A stretch of DNA of 40,910 bases, from positions 1 to 40,910 of the forward strand of contig CAJUJR010000016.1 in assembly GCA_910586605.1 (NCBI GenBank), written 5' to 3'. The position numbers and the translations under genes are program-made. The stretch comes from an uncultured Lachnospiraceae bacterium. GTDB taxonomy: Bacteria; Bacillota; Clostridia; Lachnospirales; Lachnospiraceae. Positions within the stretch are counted from its first letter, which is position 1, and each line of letters begins with the position of its first letter. The notes under the pieces were generated by a model. It saw only the letters and a program-made list of their open reading frames with translations. It had not been told where the DNA came from and made no database searches. Shown here one piece after another: positions 23,251-31,168 of the stretch.

Positions 23251-24495
23251 ATGGAAATAATTCAAAGCAAGGAAAAGTTATTGGAATTTTTAGGACAGCA
23301 GGAAAAAGTGGTTGTTGTAGAAAAAAATGCAGTTGCCCGTATTATGGTACGTTTTATCAAAAGGCAGGGGTTTGAGCAGAAGCTGCTTGGGATTCTGGCA
23401 GAAGTTTCCAAAGAAAAGGTACTTTTAGGAAAACCGTGTAAAAGCATACGGGAAGCAAAAGAAGAAGAAGGGGTAAAGTATATTGTTGTCGAGTTGAGGA
23501 ATAATAGACATGAAAAAGCATTGTCTGTTTTGGAAGAGCAGGGGATCCGGAATATTGTACTTGTAAACTATGAAGTATTTGCAGAGATTTCTAGGGAGGA
23601 AAACCCACAGTTGGATTTTCTTTGCGCTGGATTTACGAAATGCGGCACTACATCCCTGAGCACGGCCTTGAATATGAATAAAAAAATCAAGCTGCCAAAA
23701 GGGAAGGAAACGTTTTACCTTCATTGGAGGAATAAATATGATGATTCCCCGGCAAAATACAGGGAAAAGTATTTTGCGAAAAAGCCTTCAAAAGGTGTTA
23801 AGCTGGGGGAAATTGAACCTTCATACCATGTATCTGCAAGGGATGTATATGAATGCTATGGAAAGGACATTAAGCTGATTTTTTTGGTACGCCAGCCGGT
23901 TAACGCTACATTTTCTTATTACAAGATGCTGATGCGCCGCCCAAGGAGAAAGCGGTATGTGGATTATTATAAAAAATATAAGAAATATTCTGTTGAGATC
24001 TTTGGCGATTTTCTGGATGACTGTATTTTTTCAGAAAGAGTTGACAGGTTTCAGTATGATAAATGGATTTCAGAATATTTGGAATATTTTTCTATGGATC
24101 AGATTAAGGTTGTTGTTTTTGAGGAATTAATTTCCAATACAGAACAGGTGATGTCTGAAATACAAGACTTTATAGGGGTAAGTGAAAAGATGGTTTATGA
24201 ATCATTGCCGCATAGCAACGAGGGAAGCGGCGTGTCAGCGAATTATCTGGGCGCTTATATTAATTACCGTTTTTACCATTCTATCCGGAACCGAAAGGAA
24301 AATAAAGAAATCAGCAAGAAAAAACAGTTATTTTATGATACGGCAAAAAAACTGCAAAAATATACGACAGTTGAAAATAATGATAAAATGAAAGAGGAAC
24401 ACAGGGCAGTTTTAACAGAGTTTTATAAACCCAGTGTAGAGCGGTTGGAAAAGCTTTTGGGAAGGTCTTTAAAAGACGTATGGGGAGAATTTTAA
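23251..24495 (+). CDS. Sulfotransferase with extra N-terminal Rossmann-like domain
   Basis: The protein has 414 residues. Residues ~125-400 are a clear sulfotransferase: FLCAGFTKCGTTSLSTAL is the 5'-phosphosulfate loop, IEPSYHVS a substrate-side motif, and IFLVRQPVNATFSYYKMLM the 3'-phosphate site with Arg and Ser. The first ~115 residues are an alternating strand-helix unit (KVVVVEKNAVARIMVRFIKR, then VKYIVVELRNNRHEKALSVL and NIVLVNYEVFAEI), resembling nucleotide-binding domains at the N-terminus of sugar-modifying enzymes, but without a clear glycine motif. It would be cytoplasmic. It probably sulfates a surface glycan or lipid-linked precursor; the acceptor is unknown. AGGAGA precedes ATG 23251, and a shared bidirectional terminator follows at 24548. 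Confidence 0.85.
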   Translation: MEIIQSKEKLLEFLGQQEKVVVVEKNAVARIMVRFIKRQGFEQKLLGILAEVSKEKVLLGKPCKSIREAKEEEGVKYIVVELRNNRHEKALSVLEEQGIRNIVLVNYEVFAEISREENPQLDFLCAGFTKCGTTSLSTALNMNKKIKLPKGKETFYLHWRNKYDDSPAKYREKYFAKKPSKGVKLGEIEPSYHVSARDVYECYGKDIKLIFLVRQPVNATFSYYKMLMRRPRRKRYVDYYKKYKKYSVEIFGDFLDDCIFSERVDRFQYDKWISEYLEYFSMDQIKVVVFEELISNTEQVMSEIQDFIGVSEKMVYESLPHSNEGSGVSANYLGAYINYRFYHSIRNRKENKEISKKKQLFYDTAKKLQKYTTVENNDKMKEEHRAVLTEFYKPSVERLEKLLGRSLKDVWGEF

Positions 24496-24518
24496 GGGAA
24501 AGACGGAAACACACCAGA

Positions 24519-24532
24519 CTAGAGCGTATTTT
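24519..24532 (+). repeat. Partial family 1 repeat
   Basis: CTAGAGCGTATTTT matches the first part of the 37126 copy (CTAGAGCGTGTTT) and the minus copy at 38009. It is only a fragment, 23 bases downstream of the sulfotransferase stop. Confidence 0.4.
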
Positions 24533-24547
24533 TTGGATGAAGCATTA

Positions 24548-24583
24548 AAAGAAGGGCAAAATTAGTTTTGCCCTTCTTTCTTT
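24548..24583. terminator. Bidirectional terminator with a stop codon in its loop
   Basis: AAAGAAGGGCAAAA (24548-24561) pairs perfectly with TTTTGCCCTTCTTT (24566-24579), a 14-bp stem with loop TTAG, followed by CTTTTT on the plus strand and by TTTTAAT on the minus strand. The TTA at 24562-24564 is the reverse complement of the TAA stop of the minus-strand glycosyltransferase. Confidence 0.9.
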
Positions 24584-26535
24584 TTAAATTTGGAAAAGAA
24601 GCGGTAAAGATACCACACAAGTTTCATTTTTTTAATGGAATTTAGTTCTGTTGTTAGTTTTTCCCGATCCTGTTTTAATTTATCACGTTGCTGGTGCAGC
24701 TTTTCACGTTGTTCCTGCAGTCTTTCATTCTGTTCTTTTAAGCTTTTATTTTTCAGTTTTAAATCTTCTTGCTGCTGTATGAGTGTTTCGTTTTGGAGTG
24801 CCAGTGTTTCATTTTCTTCTTTATATTGGTTGTTTTGCGCGGCCTGTTTCTGGATTCGGATACGCAGCTTGCTTATTTTCTGGTTAAAGGCTACATTTTC
24901 TTTGCTCTTTTTATGACGCGCTGTGTCCATCTGGTATTTTGAATAATCACAGGCCAAGCTGGAAAGCGTCTGGTAATAGAAGGGATCTGCTAACAGATAT
25001 TCTTTTCCATCTACAGACATTGCAGCTGGTTTTTGGGAAGGGCAGGAGGCGTAGGTAATCCCGATGCCATAATCCCTTGCTAATACGCTGGTGGCATAAA
25101 CCCGGACTGTGTTTTCGTAGGCAGTCAGGTATTTCCCTTCAAAACGGCATTCCAGGTCATAGGAATAGGACAACTTTTCTTTTTCAATAAACAGCTTTCC
25201 AAGGATTGCTTCCATTGAATTTTCGGATGGGTCAGCAGCTTCAAATAAATCAAGCAAATCCTGCATTACTTTCTGGCCTGGTGCAGCAGCATAAATTCCG
25301 GCTGTAATGGTATGATCATCATAAAAGCCGAAAAAAGCTTGGGAACGCAGCAGAAGAGGAGTAATATATTTTAAGCCTGTAGTATTTTTACAGATAGCGA
25401 TGCCGCCATTTTCTAATAATTTGCGGCATTTAAAGTAGTGCCCGACAAGATTATAATAACCATGCTGGTATGCCTGTAGTATCAAAGGGTTTTCAGAAAG
25501 GTTACAATTTTTTTCATCCAGGCAAATAATTTCCCCATCAAACTGGACAAGAGTCCCATTCCAGTTTTGGATTGTTTCTTGTTCGGAATTTGTTAACTTC
25601 TGTTTTCCAAAATTGTCATAATATAGTACTTTTGGAATTGGGAGAAAATCATAGAAATAATCTGCAAGTTTTTTCTCCAGTTTTTTATGAATGGAAAAAT
25701 CACAGTTTTTTAAGAGATAGGCCTTATTTTGGATTAAGGCATGGATATAACGGTCAGCAAAGGCAGGCCTCCGTTTGCACATATAAAGAAGGAGGTTTGC
25801 TATAAACGGGGCAATACTGGCCTGAGCCGAAGCGTTGGAGTGTTCAATGATAAACTGTATGGCATCCAGGCTTCCAAGGACCTGTTTATCAGAGATATTT
25901 GATACGATAGAGGCGTCATTGCGTACATAATGGTAATAAGCAGCCGGGACATAGCTTATTTTGGGGGAATTGGACATTACTACAGGAAGCCATGCAACAT
26001 CCTCATACCAGATAGCAGGAAAAAAATACCGCTTTATAAAGGAGGTTTTATATAATTTCCCCCAGATAGTAATCTGGTAACCGGTATGCTTTATAAAATC
26101 AATTCCAGAATAGGTTTTATAAGAATCCCAATCAAACGTGCCTTCAATCGTTGTTTCCTGGCATAGCCCATGACGGAAATATGGAGCTATAACAATGTCA
26201 GAATCCAGGCAGGATGCAGATTGGTACAGCGCAGTGAACATCTCTTTGTCAATATAATCGTCAGAATCAACAAAAAGGATATATTCACCCCTTGCCTTTT
26301 GTATACCGTAATTTCTGGCTGGGCCAGGTCCGCCATGGCTGACGGAATGTATGAAAATTTTGTCTGGGTTATTCCGTGCGTATTCCTTTGCAATTGCAAT
26401 GCTTTTATCTGTGGAGCCATCATCAACCAGAAGCAGTTCAAATTCTTGGAAAGTTTGCCCAAGAATGGAATCCAGGCAGCCCGCCAGGTAATTTTCAACA
26501 TTATATATAGGTATAATAACAGAAATCAGGGGCAT
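24562..26535 (-). CDS. GT2 glycosyltransferase fused to degenerate GT32-like domain and coiled coil
   Basis: This is a 657-residue protein of three parts. Residues 1 to ~220 are a GT-A family 2 transferase: ISVIIPIYNVENYLAGCLDS, LLVDDGSTD, ARNYGIQKARGEYILFVDSD with DSD at 90-92. Residues ~299-490 follow the layout of Gly_transf_sug/GT32 capsule enzymes (IPKVLYYDNFG, LSENPLILQAY, then LENGGIAICKNT and QAFFGFYDD), but where GT32 has GGIYLDTDV this protein has GGIAICKNT, so the DxD metal site is absent. Residues ~551-636 are a strongly charged coiled coil, and the tail is basic (FFSKFKKKEGQN), which may contact the membrane. It has AAGGAGG before ATG 26535 and lies 11 bases from the upstream pyruvyl transferase stop, so they are co-transcribed. 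Confidence 0.85.
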   Translation of the reverse strand: MPLISVIIPIYNVENYLAGCLDSILGQTFQEFELLLVDDGSTDKSIAIAKEYARNNPDKIFIHSVSHGGPGPARNYGIQKARGEYILFVDSDDYIDKEMFTALYQSASCLDSDIVIAPYFRHGLCQETTIEGTFDWDSYKTYSGIDFIKHTGYQITIWGKLYKTSFIKRYFFPAIWYEDVAWLPVVMSNSPKISYVPAAYYHYVRNDASIVSNISDKQVLGSLDAIQFIIEHSNASAQASIAPFIANLLLYMCKRRPAFADRYIHALIQNKAYLLKNCDFSIHKKLEKKLADYFYDFLPIPKVLYYDNFGKQKLTNSEQETIQNWNGTLVQFDGEIICLDEKNCNLSENPLILQAYQHGYYNLVGHYFKCRKLLENGGIAICKNTTGLKYITPLLLRSQAFFGFYDDHTITAGIYAAAPGQKVMQDLLDLFEAADPSENSMEAILGKLFIEKEKLSYSYDLECRFEGKYLTAYENTVRVYATSVLARDYGIGITYASCPSQKPAAMSVDGKEYLLADPFYYQTLSSLACDYSKYQMDTARHKKSKENVAFNQKISKLRIRIQKQAAQNNQYKEENETLALQNETLIQQQEDLKLKNKSLKEQNERLQEQREKLHQQRDKLKQDREKLTTELNSIKKMKLVWYLYRFFSKFKKKEGQN

Positions 26536-26546
26536 TTCTATCCTCC

Positions 26547-27659
26547 TTAAGCGTTCGTCTGGTTTAGGGCGTTAAATAAAAATTCTTCAGAATTCTTTCT
26601 TTCGCGTTCAAGATTGCGGTATACCTTTTGGTAATCAATATCTTCAATAGGAGGAAGTTCTTCATCATTTTCCAAAAATTTGCTGTCAAGTTCCAGCAAA
26701 TGTAAAATACTGGTTACACGGGAGTCTTTTGTCCCTCTTGCATAGGTGTAAAAATTCTTTTTGAAAATCAGCGAGAAACAGACACCATGGAAAGCATTGG
26801 TAAAAACATAGCTTGCATTCTGGAAATAGCCAAGGAATTCTTCAATGCCAATGCTTAGTTTTACTTTATTCAAATAAAAATTATTGTAATATACGCTTAA
26901 CTCAATTACCTTCATATTTTTCTGCTGCGCTACTTTTTTAGCGTCCCGCAGCATTTTCCGGTTGTTTTTCAAGCAGTTATACACAAGGACATAGTTGCTT
27001 TCTTTTGGAGGTATAATAATGTCTTGGTAGTCCTTAGCGTCTAATAGGAGGGTAGGGTCAAGCACATTGTAAACTTTTTGCTCTGTAAACTGTTGGGTAA
27101 ATTCAGTACCCTGGATTTCACGGACAGAAATTGCGTCAAAGTTTTTTAAAAGCGCACGGAACCTTTCCTGCCTTTTTTCGGAAAAATTTGTATATCCAAT
27201 GCAGGCAGCATAGGATATTTTGTTTTTCCCCTGCATGGACGGCATATTGCAGAAATATCCATTGTCGAAACCACCTGTGCTGTGAGGGCTCCAGATTACG
27301 TCGCTTTCACAGATAACAGTGTCAAAATCCAACTGGGCGTTCCTTAAAACGGGCTCTGTATACTGGCATTTAGTCATGCGGTAATGGTTTTTAAAGAAAT
27401 TCTCAAATTTTTTGTATTTGCGTATATTTGGAAAAAAGTTAAAAAACCAAAAGAGTGAGCGTTTTAATTGTTCCTTTGGCTGTTTTGACAAAAACGGGTA
27501 TTTCAAGCTGTAGTGTTCCATAAACTTTGGAAAATAATCGATAATGACATTGTCTATCCCATGCAAATCCAAATAGTGCTGGAATGCATAGGAATGTAAT
27601 GCAGCCCCGTAATTCAGGTGTTTTGAATATCTATTGATGCTGATAATGCCTACTTTCAT
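26547..27659 (-). CDS. Polysaccharide pyruvyl transferase family protein
   Basis: Members of this family transfer a ketal pyruvate from phosphoenolpyruvate to a sugar in cell-wall polymers or exopolysaccharide. I place the start at 27659 (370 residues, MKVGIISINRYSKHLNYGAA) because GGAGG lies upstream; a longer frame to 27734 overlaps the neighbouring gene. Features: LHSYAFQHYLDLHGIDNVII, FDTVICESDVIWSPHSTGGF, ISYAACIG, ISVREIQGTEF, LDPTLLLD and a C-terminal SYVFTNAFHGVCFSLIFKKN with the conserved His. It is paralogous to the plus-strand protein at 29256. It sits between a glycerophosphotransferase and the GT2 fusion gene in a minus-strand operon. Confidence 0.88.
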   Translation of the reverse strand: MKVGIISINRYSKHLNYGAALHSYAFQHYLDLHGIDNVIIDYFPKFMEHYSLKYPFLSKQPKEQLKRSLFWFFNFFPNIRKYKKFENFFKNHYRMTKCQYTEPVLRNAQLDFDTVICESDVIWSPHSTGGFDNGYFCNMPSMQGKNKISYAACIGYTNFSEKRQERFRALLKNFDAISVREIQGTEFTQQFTEQKVYNVLDPTLLLDAKDYQDIIIPPKESNYVLVYNCLKNNRKMLRDAKKVAQQKNMKVIELSVYYNNFYLNKVKLSIGIEEFLGYFQNASYVFTNAFHGVCFSLIFKKNFYTYARGTKDSRVTSILHLLELDSKFLENDEELPPIEDIDYQKVYRNLERERKNSEEFLFNALNQTNA

Positions 27660-27718
27660 AAATAACCTCCATGCCGCAATATAGCGGCTCTTGTGGTGAT
27701 AAGGAACGGTTCCGGGTT

Positions 27719-28996
27719 TTATGCACCGAAACATTCTTTGTGGATTCTGTCTGCCAGTGTCTTAGTTGCAGTTCCATTATCAAAGCTGCCAAGATCCGTA
27801 TGGTGTTTATGGACTGCTTTTAGATAATCTTCTTCATCAAAATGGATGATATTGTCTACTAAAGCCTCATTATCTTTTGCCAGTGGGAAAGGCCAGTCCC
27901 GCACGTCAACATAGAATCCCTGGTTTTCCAGGTACTCGTCCAAATCTGTTGTATATAAAAAACATGGTCTTTTTAATAAGGAATAATCCCATACGCTAGA
28001 TGAGTAGTCCGTAATTAAAATATCTGCCGCAAGCAGCAGATCCTGCATATCATAATAATCTGTGACATCCACAATATTTTGTCCATTGCAATCAGCCGGA
28101 AGGCGTTTTTTAATAAAATAGTGCATCCGGTATAGAATTGTCCAATCGCCGCCAAAACGTTTTTTTGCGGCTTCTGCAATCCCTCTGACATCTAAGTTGT
28201 AATCGGTTGCCTCATTTCTTTTTCCTTTACGGTAGGTTGGGGCATACAGGATAATCTTGTGTTCTTTTGGTATGCCATAATATTTATGGATATAATCCGA
28301 CATTTTTGAATCATGGTTATTTACCAGTTCATCATTCCTTGGCATGCCGCATTCAATACATTCACCAGTATGGGCAAAAGCGCCGCGTACTACATATTCT
28401 GTATAGTATTTACAGCTTGAGACAAGTATATTCGTATGGGAAGCGCTAAGCGCCTGGATTTTACGGTCTGCATTATGGATATTTGGGTTGTCTAACAGCA
28501 GCTTTTTATAGGCTCCCCCACCATGCCCGGTTCCCATAGTAAGCTGGCTTTTCCGAAATGGAATCATGGCTGGGATGCGCATATTATAAACGAAAACTTT
28601 TGAGGTCAGGGCATAACGGTAGAACTTAGCAGAGTATGCTTCCACAACTTTTGTACAGCCCCAGTCTTTTAGCCATTCAAAAGACTCTGCGTCTTTGATT
28701 GCCCATATAATCTCAAACTCGCCAGGATAGTTTTTGGCAATATATTCTGAAATCCGCCTTGGGTTGCAGGAATATTTTTTTGCTTCAAAACTCATAAAGA
28801 GTACCCGGTTTTTTTTGACAGGGAACAGATAAAAAAAGCGGAGTATAATCAGGGTAAACCTGTTCCTTAAATATTCATAATTATTGATTACGGTACGGTA
28901 GTCAGGGCCATATTTGCTGTACTGCTTATATTTCAGCAGTTTCTTATACCGACGGTAGTGATAATATTTTTGTATCATATTAAGAAATTTTTTCAT
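27719..28996 (-). CDS. CDP-polyol glycerophosphotransferase (TagF family)
   Basis: This is the second teichoic-acid polymerase-like enzyme. The 425 residues begin with a basic N-terminus (KKFLNMIQKYYHYRRYKKLL), as expected for monotopic membrane attachment. Catalytic motifs: RVLFMSFEAKKYSCNPRRIS, LTMGTGHGGGAYKKLL in place of the canonical LWHG..K (His kept, Trp replaced), GMPRNDELV, ILYAPTYRKGKRNEATDYN, LYRMHYFIKKR with the second His, and ILITDYSSSVWDYSLLKRP. AGAAGGGGAG precedes ATG 28996. It is the first gene of a minus-strand unit with the pyruvyl transferase and GT2 fusion. Substrate (glycerol or ribitol) is not decidable, though tarI/tarJ nearby favour ribitol. Confidence 0.9.
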   Translation of the reverse strand: MKKFLNMIQKYYHYRRYKKLLKYKQYSKYGPDYRTVINNYEYLRNRFTLIILRFFYLFPVKKNRVLFMSFEAKKYSCNPRRISEYIAKNYPGEFEIIWAIKDAESFEWLKDWGCTKVVEAYSAKFYRYALTSKVFVYNMRIPAMIPFRKSQLTMGTGHGGGAYKKLLLDNPNIHNADRKIQALSASHTNILVSSCKYYTEYVVRGAFAHTGECIECGMPRNDELVNNHDSKMSDYIHKYYGIPKEHKIILYAPTYRKGKRNEATDYNLDVRGIAEAAKKRFGGDWTILYRMHYFIKKRLPADCNGQNIVDVTDYYDMQDLLLAADILITDYSSSVWDYSLLKRPCFLYTTDLDEYLENQGFYVDVRDWPFPLAKDNEALVDNIIHFDEEDYLKAVHKHHTDLGSFDNGTATKTLADRIHKECFGA

Positions 28997-29255
28997 AAGT
29001 TGCTCCCCTTCTCTCGTTCATTTACTGAACTGTGAATAGTTAACAATGAAATAACTGGTTGAAATCGTTCCAATACAGTTCTAAGAATTGCAACCCGTAG
29101 TTTAACATATCAAAGTGAATATTTCAATATGTTTCCTCCTGGAAATCTTTAAAACACATTTTTTTTGTTAAAAATGTACAACCTTTAGAATTTGACTTAT
29201 GATAAAAAATATGGTACGCTTTCCAGATAAGGAACAATAATGTGGAGGTTACAGA
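28997..29255. other. Divergent promoter region with family 2 repeat fragment
   Basis: The region holds no ORF. A family 2 core fragment ACTGTGAATAGTTAACAATG lies at 29029-29048, next to the minus-strand gene. For the plus strand, TTGACT (29192-29197) and TACGCT (29215-29220) are 17 bases apart and could form a weak promoter about 36 bases upstream of the 29256 start. No clear minus-strand promoter was found. Confidence 0.5.
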
Positions 29256-30434
29256 ATGAAGGTTGGTATTATATCCATCAATGCACATACGAAGGTATTA
29301 AATTTTGCTTCACCACTGCATTCCTATGCATTTCAGCAGTTTTTGCAAATGAATGGCATAGAAAGCGTGATTATTGATTATAAACCAAATTATTATGGGC
29401 AATTTAACCCAAGGCATCCGTACTTTTATTATAGGAAGCATCCCGTAAAAAATAAGAAAAAGCAGAAAGCAATTGAACATAAATGGCTAAAGCTGTTTTT
29501 AGCGCGCCAGAAAAGATTTGACAAGTTCCAGCATTTTATTGACAGGTATTATGTGACGACAGATAAATGTTACAACCATAAGCTGTTAGATACAGAGGAT
29601 TTAGGGCTGGACTGTTATATTTGCGCTACAGATGTTATTTGGAAATGCAATAAAAATGCCGGTTTTGACAGGGGGTTCTTTTTAGCCTGTGATTCTATGA
29701 AGGGAAAATATAAAATAGCATATGCTGCCAGCAGGGGGCCGGTTGTGGAATTAGACAAGGAAAAGCAGCAGCTGTTTTTAGAATATATCTCAGAGTTCCA
29801 GCATATTTCAGTACGTGAAGAAAGCCTGGGAAATTATATAGAATCAATTTCTGATATTAAAGTAACACATGTACTTGACCCTGTACTGCTTCATGAAAAA
29901 GAGTTTTATGAGCCGATTATAAAACGTCCAGGACGGAAAAAAGGGTATGTGCTGCTTTATGTGGTAATGGAGAGCGCCATACCATTAATTGAACTTGCTG
30001 TTGCCTTTGCAGAAAAGAACGGCCTGGAAGTAATTGAGTTAAGTGAAAATATGGCGGATGCGAAGATTCCAGCCGGCACGCATCATAAAGTGGTATATGA
30101 TATTGGGATTGAGGAATGGCTGGGGTATATGGATGAAGCGGAATATATTTTTACAAATTCATTCCATGCAACCTGTTTTTCTATTTTATTCCACAAACAG
30201 TTTTTTGTCGGGAAGCGGAATGGCGATAAAATATTATCTGTTATGGAAATGTTTGGGCTGTCTGGCAGAAAAGTAGAGGATTGTTTTGAAGGCAGCGATT
30301 GCATTGCAAAAGAAATTGATTTTGCGCCGGTCGATGTTTTGAGGCGGGAATATATGCAGAAATCTTCGGATTTTATTTTAAGCGCGCTAGAAGATGCAGA
30401 ACAGTTTGTATCAGGGCAGAAGAAACAGCCGTAA
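29256..30434 (+). CDS. Polysaccharide pyruvyl transferase family protein
   Basis: A 392-residue paralogue of the minus-strand protein at 26547, sharing MKVGIISIN, LHSYAFQ, VIIDY and a C-terminal EYIFTNSFHATCFSILFHKQ with the conserved His. Other landmarks: LDCYICATDVIWKCNKNAGF, KIAYAASRG, ISVREESLGNYI and LDPVLLHEKEFY. It presumably pyruvylates a different position or residue in the same or an alternative polymer. It starts the plus-strand operon with a tarI-like gene 12 bases downstream and tarJ after that. TGGAGG precedes ATG 29256. Confidence 0.88.
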   Translation: MKVGIISINAHTKVLNFASPLHSYAFQQFLQMNGIESVIIDYKPNYYGQFNPRHPYFYYRKHPVKNKKKQKAIEHKWLKLFLARQKRFDKFQHFIDRYYVTTDKCYNHKLLDTEDLGLDCYICATDVIWKCNKNAGFDRGFFLACDSMKGKYKIAYAASRGPVVELDKEKQQLFLEYISEFQHISVREESLGNYIESISDIKVTHVLDPVLLHEKEFYEPIIKRPGRKKGYVLLYVVMESAIPLIELAVAFAEKNGLEVIELSENMADAKIPAGTHHKVVYDIGIEEWLGYMDEAEYIFTNSFHATCFSILFHKQFFVGKRNGDKILSVMEMFGLSGRKVEDCFEGSDCIAKEIDFAPVDVLRREYMQKSSDFILSALEDAEQFVSGQKKQP

Positions 30435-30446
30435 TGGAGGGGCAAT

Positions 30447-31142
30447 ATGGTTTTTGGTGTAATTCTTGCAGGCGGGGACAGGCAGTCTATAAAAAAGGCC
30501 AAGCAATATATGCTGCTTGGCAGCAAGCCAGTGCTAGTCCATACAGTTGAGAAGTTTTATATCCATGAAAGGCTTGAGAAAATCCTTGTGCTCTGTCCAG
30601 AAAAGTGGCTGGAAGATACACAGGAAATGATAGAAAAGTATTTTCCTGCTTCCCAAGGGCGCATTGTCCTGGTAAAAAGCGGAGAAACCAGGAATGAAAC
30701 AATTAGGAATGCAGCATTATATATAGAAGGGCATTTTGGCTTGGATGAAGATACGCTGCTTGTAACGCATGATTCGGTAAGGCCGTTTGTAACTTACCGG
30801 ATTATAGAAGAAAATATTGAATATGGTTTGAAGCATGGCGTTGTTGATACTGTGGTTCCGGCAAGCGATACGATTGTGTACAGCGAAGATGGTACAGAAA
30901 TTACTTCTGTCCCAAAACGTTCTATAATGTATCAGGGGCAGACGCCGCAGACGTTCCATGCAAAAAAGTTCCTGGAATTATATCAGAAGCTGTCAGATGA
31001 AGAAAAATCACTGCTTACAGATGCCTGCAAGATTTTTGTATTAAATGGGGAAAGGGTATATCTTGCAGAAGGGGAGATTTTTAATACTAAAATAACTTAC
31101 CCATATGATTTAAAGGTGGCGGAATCTTTGATGATTCCATAA
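30447..31142 (+). CDS. TarI-like cytidylyltransferase with altered nucleotide loop
   Basis: The 231 residues are closely similar to the 15410 TarI along their length (GETRNETIRNA, VTHDSVRPFVTYR, YQGQTPQTFHAKK, TKITYPYDLKVAESL). The canonical loop is changed: LAGGDRQSIKKAKQY replaces LAGGVGNRMGNLERPKQ, three residues shorter and without GxRMG, the segment that holds the CTP phosphates and a catalytic Arg in IspD/TarI. The gene is intact, well expressed by its GGAGG-led start, and sits between a pyruvyl transferase and tarJ, where active TarI is expected. It may be less active, have a changed substrate, or rely on its Arg in DRQ. Confidence 0.8.
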   Translation: MVFGVILAGGDRQSIKKAKQYMLLGSKPVLVHTVEKFYIHERLEKILVLCPEKWLEDTQEMIEKYFPASQGRIVLVKSGETRNETIRNAALYIEGHFGLDEDTLLVTHDSVRPFVTYRIIEENIEYGLKHGVVDTVVPASDTIVYSEDGTEITSVPKRSIMYQGQTPQTFHAKKFLELYQKLSDEEKSLLTDACKIFVLNGERVYLAEGEIFNTKITYPYDLKVAESLMIP

Positions 31143-31168
31143 TCCAGACGGGAGGAATGTGAGGAAAT

